Source of the DNA: Krasilnikovozyma curviuscula
Lineage: Eukaryota; Basidiomycota; Tremellomycetes; Cystofilobasidiales; Mrakiaceae
Direction of reading: 5' to 3'
DNA: 64,000 nt
NCBI GenBank assembly: GCA_014825775.1
Contig: MVAQ01000029.1
Location: 1-64,000, forward strand
Position 1 is the stretch's first letter. Each line of letters starts with the position of its first letter. Positions 11,401 to 22,313 of this stretch are shown one piece after another. The notes beneath the pieces are model-generated. The model searched no databases. It saw only the letters and a program-made list of their open reading frames with translations, and was not told the DNA's origin. The position numbers were made by a program, and so were the translations under genes.

Positions 11401-11915
11401 CGCGACGAAAGAGCAGTAGCAGGAGCACAAAATAAATTTCCTTACAACTTGAACTAACTCTGAAAATATCTACCTTTCATTGTCATACAAGGTACACTAG
11501 GAAAGTTAATGCAAAAAAAGTAGATATTCAGAAACAGGAAATCCGAACCTGTGCCTGAATCCTGCCCTGGCTTCTGACCCTCAACCCCCTCAACTTAATC
11601 AATAGTGATAGTTTCTTGACTAGTAGGTAACGATTATCTTCGAAATTCTGTAGAGAGGAGTTCGCTGATTTCCCGTTGTTTCCTTGCTGAACCCGAACGT
11701 TATCAGAGGGGCTGTAACTCTAACTTCTGTAGTTAGATTTTTGTGAGCTGCTGGCTGAAGGGCAGGTCCCCCCTACTTTCTACAGTAGGTTGCGAAGTCC
11801 TGTTAGTTGGTGAGCTCGATTCAACTAATTCGATGGCATCAGGTTAGAGCGCTTACAAATTTCCTCGTTTCGTTGATCTATTCGTCTCAAAGCTTCCACC
11901 ATCTGAAGCATTTCA
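11401..11915. other. Intergenic region before the F-box-like gene
   Basis: About 515 bp. It has runs of A/T, including an 8-A run near 11513, and no credible ORF. No promoter element stands out. The sequence around 11540-11560 resembles a T-arm but does not fold as a tRNA. Confidence 0.45.
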
Positions 11916-13536
11916 ATGACATCACTCAAGCCTCTGGATTCCCTCCCTTATCTGATCATTGATGAGGTCGTCCGGTACTTGCAGGGGGAAGACGGGAAGT
12001 GGGAAGACGCCTGTAACTTCTCACTCTGTTGTTCCCTCATCCGGGATATCGCTATCGGAAGAATCTTTCGTTGGATGGAGTTATATTTGCCTGATTATGA
12101 CGGTGTCTCGGTAGAGAGCATTCAGGATTGGAGCGGCACATTTGTCGCTTTGTTGACCGGCAATCCTAGAATTGCATCCTCGATAAGGTTTGTAGATTCG
12201 TCTTTTGGATTTCGTTTACTTCTCACTAACGCATCCTTCACATTTAAGGTCTCTAGTGATCTCTTCTAATGACCGGGTTCGGTCGCTTATGTTTGGACAC
12301 CCTTCCAATATAACCCACCGAGAATTTAGATTTTTAGAAATAGCAAATAAACTTCCCAATCTTCGCGACCTCTACTGGCCAGGCAACTTCAAAGTAGATG
12401 TGGATGTTGAGAAGATGGTTCAAGATCGCTCGTCCATCGTCAACTTCCACTTGTACAATAATCGCTCCGTCACGAATGGTCCGAAATCAGTCAAACTTCT
12501 TCGAAAAATTAGAGTCGAACATTGGTATGGGCTGTCAGACTCTCTCTTCAAAAATACTGGGTTGCGCATTCACACGCTGGTAGTGAACCTTTCGAATAGC
12601 AACACCAGCCTTTCTAAAGATCCAAACCGACTTGCCGTCTTGCAACCAGCTCTCAACTTCGCTTTACCCACCCCATTCAAACGCATTAAAGCAGCCAGCT
12701 TAGCGTTTAGTATTTTCACGAACTTCCAACGCATTTCTCCGGGATGGATGGACCGTCATCCTCATTTGGAGAAGCTGCTCATTACGACTAGCCCGACGAG
12801 AAATGACGATACCGCCAGCATTCCTCAGCTCACAAGCCTCTTCCAACACCTCACCTCACTTCCTGATATTCAAGTCGCTCCACAGCTGGTTTCTGTGACT
12901 TTGGAAAGAGTCCTCCTCCGGTCAGTAGGACTCGAAGGAAGGAAGGGGTCGCCGTGGGAGGCTGACACTCTGAGCTTGTTTTCGAGAGGGTGGACACTGG
13001 AAATGGTAAAAGTGATTGTAGATCATGCACATCAGTTGTCTTCCTTGAAGCTCGGTGGATCTTGCAGAATCACTGTCGATGATGTGAGTTTCTCAAAGTC
13101 TGCGGCGAATCCATCTAATCCTTACGTTGACATTGACGTTCATATCTGCTAGGATTCCCGTGTAGAGCAATCATCATCTTTCATAACTTACATCAGTCCT
13201 CTCAAGCATCTCACAGCACTCATGGCACCTCTCGCCCTGCTTTCTACGGACGCCAAAACGGACGAGCGAGGCTCTGAGGAAATTATTTCTACAGCTGCGC
13301 TCGAATGGGCTGAGCGTCTCCCAAAGTTGGAAGAAATCACTTTTTGCCTGCCCTTTTATGAAGATGGCCTGCTGGATGTGACGAGGATGGAGTTTGTGAC
13401 GCACGAGGTGTTTCGGAATGACGATGGTGAAACTGAGGTAGGGACAGGTAAGCGATATGGGGTGACTGCTCCACCACTTCTTCCAGGCGAGATATTAGTT
13501 CAGGAGGATGAGGATCTAGATGAGATAGTATCATAG
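11916..13536 (+). CDS. F-box/leucine-rich-type protein, unknown target
   Basis: Three exons (11916-12187, 12249-13083, 13153-13536) give 496 residues. The N-terminus MTSLKPLDSLPYLIIDEVVRY resembles an F-box start (LPxLIIDEIVxYL), normally the Skp1-binding part of an SCF ubiquitin ligase. The rest has leucine-rich, loosely periodic segments (LPNLRDLYWPG, LEKLLITTSP, HQLSSLKLGG, LPKLEEITFCLP) as in the large, fast-evolving F-box families of basidiomycetes. The C-terminus is acidic. The family type is inferred; no specific orthologue is recognised. Confidence 0.65.
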
Positions 13537-13651
13537 TCATAGAATGTTGTATTAATCACTGCTTGTATATATATTTAGCCATCTCTCTGGTGACTAGCAA
13601 TGCGTAGTATTTAAAGTGTTAGAAGGTATGAGAGTATCAAGCTAGATATCA

Positions 13652-16137
13652 TTAATGGCCTATCTTCTCTTGAACACCGGGAACAGGCAGCATCTCCACG
13701 TCGATCATTTCTGTTTTTCGCTGGGTGGGATTCTTTCTGAGGCTGGTACCACCTGCCCAGCCCAACCACTTCGTCGGCCTCTCATGTGGACCCCTGGGTG
13801 ACCAACAATCAATGTAAAAAGAATAGCTTGAATCAGATTTTGTGTAAAAGTACAACTGTAATCTCGGGTGCAAGAGGACTCACCGACAGAACAAAACACA
13901 GAGGGCAAGACCTAAACAACCCAACCCAAACCCACAGGACGGATGCCATCCATAGTCATTATACATCCTCGAATTAACTCCACTACCCATAGTCTGTCCT
14001 AGAAAGCCGACGAGTACGTAGCTTGCCCCGAGTCGTGCTCGAGCTTGCGGATCGATGGCATACACGCGACTGAAGTTAGAAACCGTGCCGCACTGCAGAA
14101 CGACGTCGAGCATGAAGCAGACGATGACTGGGACAGAGACGTTCTTCTGAGCAGCGGCAAAGGCAACAATCATGACAATGATCTGGCCGATGACTGAAAT
14201 CAGTTGGCCCACCCAGCCGTTGAGTCGGTCAACCAGTTTTCCGACGACTACACAAATGGAACATCAGACCCGGGTCGAAGAATAGTAGATACAAGGGCCT
14301 GGAACATACAGGGTGCAGTGATAACTCCTACTATCCCAGCGATACCAAACAGACCAATGTCGAAGGAGTTGTAGCTGTAACTCAAGCAACGCGTTGCATA
14401 AGTCTGGTGTGATCAGCGGGCGGTGTTCTCAGCAAGAAAATGAAACTCACAAGTAGGGGAAGTCACTCAGAAGGAAAGCTGTGACAATACCGAAATAAAT
14501 GTGCATTAGTGACGAAGACTAACCTAACCCCAGAGTGGAAACGTACTTAAAGTGGTCCAATACCCTATGGACGCGTTAATCCCATCATCACTTGTCAGCA
14601 AGATATCTCTGTGCGAGGTTGGTTCATTCGAACTCACCATTGAAGTTGCTAGAAGTAAGGAAACCAACAAGCATCGTCTGCACTAGCACAGGGTACTTGT
14701 AGAGGTTCACTATCATCGACCAGAGCTGGAACAATTGATGGTGACGAGAGAGATTAGTTATCTGTGACGAGAACTGAAACAAATTCCCCATCTCTCACCA
14801 CTTCATGATATTTCATTCCTATATTCTTCTTGGGATAGTCTGGAAGTAGAAGATAACATGAGATCAGGCTTCCTACTCGCGCACATCGATAGGCACATAA
14901 ACAAGTGGTTAGTCGATTTAGGTAACGGTAGAGTCTTGAGGAAGGACACACCGTAGAGCAAACCAACAGCCACCCAATACACGACTCTCCAGCTGGCATA
15001 TTCGGCAATGATACCACTCATCAAACGACAAACCAGCGCGCCGAGCGTCAAGCCTGAGATGCAGATGGAGACTGCTGCGCCTCGTTTGTCATCTGGAGCA
15101 AGGTCAGCAGTCAGGGATATCAGTGTCCTGAGAAGTTATTAAGAGTTTACAAACAAAGCGTAAAAGTTCTGTCAGACAGTCTACAAGCATAATGAATTTG
15201 ACGGGTAATAGACGGACATTGGTATACCTTCCAGGACAGAATACGAAAGGTAGAAGAAGAAGTCAGAACAGTGGAAGTCACATCTGTTGAATAAGAGGTA
15301 CAAAAAACGTTGACAGCACCTACAGCTGAAGACACAGTTGATGAACGCGAGAAACTTGAAAGTCACGATACTTTTACACAACGGGAAGCCAATGGTGATG
15401 CAAGCTGTGATAGTCAAGAGAGCAAGAATCATCCCTCTTCTCGGGACCAAATCTCCTAGAGATGCTACGAAGAAGAGTCCCACCGCATATCCACCCTGGG
15501 TCATAACAACGATTTGAGCGGCGTCGTTGTACGAGGTGTTGAAGTCATTCGCAAGGATGACGAGAATGGGCTCTGGAATGAGATATAGCACAACCAGCGT
15601 AAACTCAATCATACGTCAAATTGTACGCAGTGGCGCAGTCTAACACTTACGAGCATAATATAAGTTCATGACGGTGATACTGATGGGAGGGAAGATGCGA
15701 CGCGCGTGGAAAAAGAGGCGTTCCCTCAAGACAGACGTAAATACATGTCGAGACTTCACGGTTTCAACAGAAGAACAGAAGAAAGATAAGGATACTTACG
15801 TAGAAACTAGCGCCATGAAAAGACCGAGTGCCATGGTGAACCTCGGTGGAGCGTTGACGTCGTATCGACACCATTTTGGAATAGGAAGAAACCCAAAATC
15901 TTTGGTTCGGATGACGTTCTGCCCACCAGGATCGTATAAGTGATTGATCAATGTAAGTGGTACTGTGAGGTAGTGACAGAGATGGAAGAAGAGAGGAGTG
16001 GCTTGGTAATGGCTTACCGCTGGCTCTGCTGGGAGTGGAGGAGGGGTTGAGTCCAGGGTCATTGCAGAAACCTCAAACTCAAGATCCTCCTTCTGTTCAT
16101 TCTTTTCATTCTGTTCATTCTGCTCTTTGGAATCCAT
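13652..16137 (-). CDS. MFS transporter
   Basis: Multi-exon gene. The N-terminus MDSKEQNEQNEKNEQKEDL is hydrophilic and Glu/Asn/Lys-rich, followed by hydrophobic segments spread over about ten exons that fit a 12-helix major facilitator. Recognisable parts are TQGGYAVGLFFVASLGDLVPRRG (about 15430-15500; motif A-like GDLVPRRG loop between helices 2 and 3), GLTLGALVCRLMSGIIAEYASWRVVYW (helices 4-5), and QARARLGASYVLVGFLGQTMGSG near the end. The order resembles the DHA1-like and YcnB-like fungal drug/metabolite exporters. The substrate cannot be told. The last exon is cytosolic and ends near VPGVQEKIGH. It is convergent with the F-box-like gene, with 115 bp between stops. Confidence 0.8.
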
Positions 16138-16657
16138 CTCTAATTTAGAAGGAAGAGTAAGAATTTGGATGAAGGATATGCGAGATATGGTTCGTAAAGT
16201 GAAAAGAAAAGAGGGAAAGCTTGCCCGATTTTTTATCAGATAGCACTTGCACACTAACCCTATCTGATTGTCGGCCGCAGATTTCCAGTGCACGCTCGCC
16301 CGAGCCCTTTTACCGAGTCATATCCTGAGTCTCCATGCGGTGCCAAATTGAAATACCCCAATCGCGTCTACCAGACGGCGCAAGGACCGGACATGGTGGC
16401 TTGCGGACACTGGCGCGCGACAGGCTATTTGGTGAACAGCATACCATCAGGAACGCCTGCCAGAAGATTGCGGAATTGCTATATGGTCAAACTTATATGA
16501 CGTGAATCAACACGCAATTCAGCCCCAAAAGAGGGCAACACTCTTGCAGTAGCGAGTAGGTAGGAGGAGCCGAACAAAAAGAGTAAGGAATCGAACAAAA
16601 CCTAACCAACCAAAGATTACCAGAGACCGTCCGATCGACTTGACTTGAAAGATGACT

Positions 16658-18813
16658 CTAATTTTTCCCTCCCGTTCTCAGAGGGCTACTAGAGTGTGGA
16701 CTGTTAGCAGGTTCTCTACCGCTTGAAACGGCAGCGTCAACCGCCTGAAGAAACATAGAGCAAGGATGAGCACCCCGTTAGAGTATAGGAAGAGATTCCA
16801 TGAACAATTCACCATTTGATAGTCAGGCGGAAGGGTTTCACTCGGGTTGAGGTCCTGTGGAACAGCACCACCATCAAACTCCCTTCCGTCCTCTCTGACT
16901 AATCTCGTCGTCGACCCACCACTTCCCGACCCATCATCAACGCTTACATTACCAGAAGGGACATTGACACCGTTTGATATAAATGAACTGAGATGGCGTA
17001 GTGCGGGCGGCTCCGCAAGCTCAGAAGTCGAGCCCTGGCTTGGAGACTGGTACGTGAACGGCACGATCTGCGGCTGGTTGAGGACAGGAGCTTGAGACAT
17101 GACAAGAGGAGCGCCAGGCTGTGGTTCACCATCGTTGTAGATACCAGCTGTGTCCCAAGTGTCGTTGCCTTGACCATCGATTGTACCTGGTACCGCGTTG
17201 TGGGAACGGGAGCGGCGACGGAGGATCCACCAGAGGAATAGGGCGGCGACAGCGAGGGCGACGACACCGCCTACGACCCCTCCTGCAATTGCACCAGCAC
17301 TAAGAAAATGAAACAAAAACTCAAGTAAGTCTATGGCAGTAGGAGAGAAGAGAAATTAAAAAAAGCGTGCGCTTTCTTTGATTTTGAAGCGGTGTTCGTC
17401 GTCACCACACTAGTTCCACCGCTCGCTGATGCAGAAGCACTCGGTACAGAAACAGATGAGGAAGCTGTCGCAGCAATTGACGAAGAGATTAATTGAGAAA
17501 CAGATTCGCTACAAGCACCATTACGAAATAGTAAGTCGGCTCGCGCTTCTATCATTACAGTCAATCAACCGGTCAAACTGCAATCTACTCACGAGGAAGA
17601 ATTGACCACCATGTAGTCTACATCGAAGAAACTGCCATTAGTAGTAGCAGCCATCACGACGGTGTGTTTCCCCTCCGGGATCTGCGACTTGGAGAAGAGC
17701 ACCTGCTGCGCAAAATAAGCAGGCGCATAACCATCCAGGGTAATGGCATCTTCGTTGTCCAGCTGTGCTGAATAAGTAGCATGGTTACTGGTCACTCCGC
17801 CGTAGATGGCGAACGAGGAGCCTGAGAAAGTGATGGTCACATAGTGGTTCGAGAGGATCGTCGCATGGAATGTCTGGTTGTAAGCGACGCTGTTGACCTG
17901 CGACGCGGTCTGCCAGTTATTTGTTGTAGTAACATTCTGTCCATTGTCTGATGGAGTGTAAACAAAGGCAGAGGAGGTGTCGTCATGAATGACTGTTTTG
18001 AAACTAAAAGGTAGAACACGCGTCGTGTGAGCTTCAAAACAGCGGGCGATAATAACGGGTACTTGCTCGGTATCTCCCACCAATGTCTCATAAATGAAAT
18101 AGTCGATGTTGAAATTGCTGCCGCTAGTACCCAAGGCACTGTCAGCTAGAGAAACAGTGTGAAGACCACTGCGTCGCAAACTCCAGTCAGCGATGAATTC
18201 ATTTACATCTGTCCAAATTAGCGCAACGTACTTTGTCAAGTTGGAAATGCCATATAGAAGCTGGTTGTGAGACTGTACAGATTTGGTTCCACTAATTTGG
18301 CCACTTGTACTCCCATCCATGGTGACCGTGTACTAAGGAACAATCGAGTAGAGAATCAGCGCATTATTTCCCTCCACCACCGGCACAGCCCCTCACATAT
18401 CCATTGGAGGTCCCCTGAGTACCAAAAGCCCAAAATCCAGTACCATTGAACTCTATACAATCGGAGGGAGTATTGCGATACGCAGCCAAAAATTCAAGGG
18501 GTCAGTCAGCGCGAAGATTCCAGAAGAGGTTACAAAAGGATGCGATGAAAATAAACGAGACTCACGAAATTGAGCGTTCGCCCCTACAGTTCCAGTTGTC
18601 GTCTCAGTACCCATGAAGAAGTAAGGTGAGTCAGAAGTGAGTTGAGAAACTAAGTAAGGGACAGGCGAGAAAGCGAAGCGAGGTCAGTGCGATCGACTTA
18701 ATCCTCGCTAAGAGAAGCAAGTCAGCGACGGGAAGCCCACCATCGCTGTCCCAGCCAGTGGAATAGGTGATAAGAGGACTAGAGTTGTCCACAGTGATAT
18801 TGACTGCCGGCAT
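16658..18813 (-). CDS. Single-pass surface protein with jelly-roll-like ectodomain
   Basis: Typical basidiomycete plasma-membrane protein of unknown function. The ectodomain starts MPAVNITVDNSSPLITYSTG and contains a second, related module (TVIHDDTSSAFVYTPSDNGQ), each with the pattern D-x-x-S/P-x-Ile/Phe-Tyr-T/S seen in carbohydrate-binding-like beta-sandwich repeats. A Ser/Ala/Thr-rich stalk (SSVSVPSASASASGG) leads to one transmembrane helix (GGVVGGVVALAVAALFLWWIL) and a basic stop-transfer RRRSRSH. The cytosolic tail is Pro/Ser-rich and includes LPPDYQ before the last exon. The hydrophobic glycine-rich helix resembles those of sensor-type wall proteins. No N-terminal signal peptide is visible in the first exon, so an upstream exon may be missing. 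At least seven exons. Confidence 0.65.
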
Positions 18814-19681
18814 TTAAATTAGGAGACTGAAAGAAGCACTGAACAAGTTGATCAAGTAGGAACCTCAATTTATGTTTCGTTTCGGTTTCAGCCTTCAGGT
18901 TGTTTTCCGGGCTCAAGTCCAGTTCCAAGAGAAAATCGACAGGATCGTTAAGTCTTATATTTTTCACAAAGAGATTAGGAAATGAAAGTCGAGCGAAAAG
19001 AAGGTGACGAGAGACTCCGGTGGTGGTTGGGCGGAAAAGTTAGCTGACCGGGAGAAGAGGCAACGAAGATCAATTGGTGAGAACCCCTGTCACTGGATTT
19101 CAGAAGTTTGTTAGTAGACGATCTAAAATTCTACCAAAGAAAGGCACGAGAAGAGGTTTTCGTTTGTTTGATTGTGAACAGGAAAGAGATAGGTATGGAG
19201 ATAGCAAGGAACGGCGTCGCGTTTGACTTCCCTGCGATTGTCTTGCGGGATGTTCTTCCAGTTTTCTAATATGAGGCACGAGATCTCAGAGAAAAAGAAA
19301 GAAGGTAGAAATGTATCTTGCACTTGCTACTCCTCACCTTAACTGGGGGGCACGAATTTTGATCTCTGTTGTTTTCGGGGGTAAAGATGATCTCCTGTTT
19401 CGAGCTTCCAAGCCAACAACAAGTTTTCAAACGCTCGCAGCAGACTCGATGAAGCTATCCAGATAGATCAGCCTCTTCTGAATCATACATAATATAAAAG
19501 GCTGTCGAGATGCAGTCATTGAGTTCCACGGAAGCCGTCGGCGGCGGTGCACAGGCTGTTTTTTGATTTTGCGGTCAGCGAGCACAACAAAAAAAAAAGA
19601 AGGCAGAACTTTCACGCCATAGTTGCTTCTCTTGCCATTCCTTATCTCAAGCACATAACCAAGAAAAATAAAACTCTGGTC
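18814..19681. other. Intergenic region between the surface protein and GT31
   Basis: Nearly 870 bp with A-rich stretches. Short ORFs on the minus strand (18779-18967, 19123-19323, 19427-19654) have no domain or conserved splice context. A missing signal-peptide exon of the surface-protein gene could lie here, but I cannot place one. Confidence 0.4.
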
Positions 19682-21303
19682 TTATAGATCTTCATTCCAT
19701 TTCCCATTCTTGTCTCTCTTGCCCCTCTGTATTGACACGCTGGCATCCACGCCGTTGTCCCACCTCCATTCTCTTCCTGCGTCCACCCAGGTCGTCTTAG
19801 CTTTGTCGATGATGGACGAGTACTCATCATCTGATTTTAGCCAGTCTAGTGGTTTTTATAATCAGTCGGTCAGAAGTAAATGGGTAATAACACAGGGTTG
19901 GAGACCTTACGGAAGGCAATTGTTTCTGTTCCAGCTTCAAATTGGTTATAGTCGTTCATACCTTTCACGGCACAAAAAAGAATGAGCATGATTTTTACGC
20001 GAGAAGATATAAGAAGGTGGACTCACTCCAGCCGTTATCGACATACACTACCGGATCCGTCACTTTGTCCAGGTTTCTCAACCACGCCGCCGTCCTTGCG
20101 TCCTCATACTTCATCTTGTGCTCATCCAATCTGTTCAAAATCTAGTCATTACAAATCTCGTCCATGCGAAACAGATAGAGACGGAGACTCACATATCGGC
20201 GCTTCCGATCCATTTGACCAGGGGCCACGACAGCGCGTATCCTAATCCGCGGAAGTAGAACTGGAAATGATGCGACATACCCGCTGATGTACCCCAGTAA
20301 ATGTTTTTTGAGCAATCGAGGTTCTTGAACGCAGATACCAGATTGGGCATCACGAAGAATGTCTACCACCCGCACTATCTTGTCAGCCATAGGCGCATGC
20401 GTATTGTGACAGTGAAGAAGGGAGAGGACTCACATCGTCGTCCGCTTTCGCAACAAACCTAGGCCTCTCCACCTCGTCCAACTTGGTCGCTACCCACCTA
20501 AACCAGCTCCACGTCTTACCCTCGTCGATATTATCTTGGCAGTCAACGACGACCACGTCCCCAAACTCATCCTGCTCCCTCGCCAGAATCAGCCGCTCGC
20601 TCCTCGTTTTGGGCAGTCCAAACACGAATTTAATGTTGATCAAGTGCGATGGCGCATCGGCATAGTATGTCGAACGGATCAGCGTCCGTCTCGAGGTCCG
20701 AGAGGGCGTCGAGAAGATTCCTAAGAGGAGCAGGTGGTGGCCCTTTTGTTGGTTGAGACGCGGTGCGTTCGGTGGGATGTCGAGTGGGAAGTCGCATCCG
20801 ACTGTGTGGGGTTGTGGAGAGGAGAGGAGGGCGTAATCTGGCTCGTCGAAGCTGCGATCGATGTTGATAGGTAACGATGTCGTTGGGTCAATTGGGCGCA
20901 AGGTTTCTATTCGAGTGAGGTACCATTCTTCTAGGGGATCTAGGGCGTCTACAGCTTCGTCTATGTCGGTGAAGCGTTCGAGGGTGAAGACCAGGATGAT
21001 GAGCGTGATCGTAGTGAGGAAGATCAGGATGCAAGTAAGTCGTGTTTTTGAGCGTGGTAGAATTCGAGAACATAAAATTGATTTATGGTGGTGGTGATGA
21101 TGATGATGGTGGTGGTGAGAGCTTGAGGAAGAGTGGTAGTGAAGAGGTGAGGTTGCTGTCGGCAAATGGATGTTCTTTTGGTGAGCTAGAGATATCGACA
21201 CCCCGCGGCGAGGGGTTATCGGTGATGGTGCACTATCATGTCTAATTTTAATCGGTGAGGAGGGAGGCGTTCGGTGGGTGAGAGGGAGGACAGGTGCAGG
21301 CAT
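19682..21303 (-). CDS. Glycosyltransferase family 31 (beta-1,3-galactosyltransferase-like)
   Basis: Type II Golgi-type transferase. The start at 21303 (MPAVLPLTH-like opening MPAPVLPLTHRTPPSSP) gives a Pro/Ser-rich cytosolic tail, an 11-histidine run, a transmembrane helix (LTCILIFLTTITLIILVFTL) and a luminal domain. Landmarks are LLLLGIFSTPSRTSRRTLIRSTYY, FVFGLPKTRSERL, the metal-binding DDD of KADDD with TFFVMPNL in the next exon, and WGTSAGMSHHFQFYFRG. Exons follow for the C-terminal part (ILNRLDEHKMKYEDA and VVYVDNG), with a final exon encoding VDASVSIQRGKRDKNGKW and a stop at 19682. An alternative start lies 12 codons upstream at 21339. GT31 enzymes add galactose or GlcNAc in beta-1,3 linkage to glycans. 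Confidence 0.8.
21085..21117. repeat. CAC/CAT trinucleotide run encoding polyhistidine
   Basis: The plus strand reads a series of GTG and ATG triplets (tggtggtggtgatgatgatg and on), which is 11 consecutive histidine codons (CAC/CAT) on the GT31 strand. It sits in the predicted cytosolic tail just before the membrane anchor. Mixed codons suggest selection on the protein rather than only DNA slippage. Confidence 0.8.
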
Positions 21304-22313
21304 GAGTACCTGAGCAGAGAAGGACAGGGGTTGCAGCAAAAACTAGAAACGGTAAGCTCCTGTTGTACACAAAGCCAGAAAATATTATCTCACCTGCTGG
21401 GTTTTTTAGGGCGGGTATAAATCTGGAATTTGAGCTACAGCAAGAAGGAAAACAAGCACGAGAATGGGGAACCAATTCAGCAAGCTGTAGCTGCATCTCA
21501 CACATCTGAAACACCCTCCTACTCACCCCAGATAGCTTCTATATTCCGAGTAACACGGTTTCAGGCCAGATAGTACTGTTTGGAAACCAATCCTGGTTCA
21601 AACAAGCAATTGGGTAGCGTCCCTTCGGCTCTGGGAAATAGAAGCAGACGTCAGGAAATCGCAGTCCTTTTGAGAAGATATATAGCAACTCACTTACCTA
21701 AGAGAAGCCAGCTCTCTGATAACAGGATTCAGGCGATAAGGGGAGGGGTATCAAGAGAGTTTTGATCACCTTTGTCGTCGTCGTCGTCAGCGGTGAGCTT
21801 TCTTTCTCTCAGCCTCAAGGCGCCACTTTCGTCAGACTTCTCGAAAAGATTTTCTCTTTGGGATTGGCTTCAGTCACACCCTAGGACAAGGTCTCTGTGC
21901 GTGAGAGTAATCTTACTGTGTCCAACGTAAACATCGAGGTAAGATCCTTAACAAGAGTTATATATCTCACGCGCTCGCTGATGAGCTGTTGAAACGTGAG
22001 TCTTCACATCTCTCTACCTCTCTCATTTACTCCTGACTAATTACAGCTATTATTGTGTACAAAACCCAAAATAAAAGTCTTGAGATTAGGCTAGCAATTC
22101 AACGTATGGCAAAAAGTTGTCTCTCGATCTGTGTCGCAGTCGCGTTCTCAGCCGTTACTCTTCGAATAAGACAATCGCAACTACATTGATCGGCGGTGCC
22201 CTGTGGGGGTTTTCAGTGATACTGGGTAAGACTGAGGATGCGATCATAGTTTCTCAGCGATTATAGATAAGTGTTGTATTGGGAGTTTGTTTCCATTCGT
22301 ACAATGAGAGAGT
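21304..22313. other. Intergenic region, possible small ORF at 22096-22266
   Basis: About 1 kb upstream of GT31 and downstream of the next minus-strand gene. It carries a CGTCGTCGT run near 21777 and some donor- and acceptor-like sites. The best coding candidate is a plus-strand frame of about 55 codons from 22098, following the acceptor TTAG, to a stop at 22266. It contains a hydrophobic segment (TLIGGALWGFSVILG) flanked by basic residues. No upstream exon with a start codon could be joined to it, so I do not call a gene. Confidence 0.35.

Noticed and set aside
11525..11600. tRNA-like T-arm (ggttcggatt on minus strand) near a T run
   Set aside because: The loop is nine bases long and no acceptor, D or anticodon arms can be folded.
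21965..22050. C/D-box snoRNA candidate (TGATGA and CTGA)
   Set aside because: The CTGA lies in an intron branch site (CTGACTAAT before ACAG), and no terminal stem pairs.
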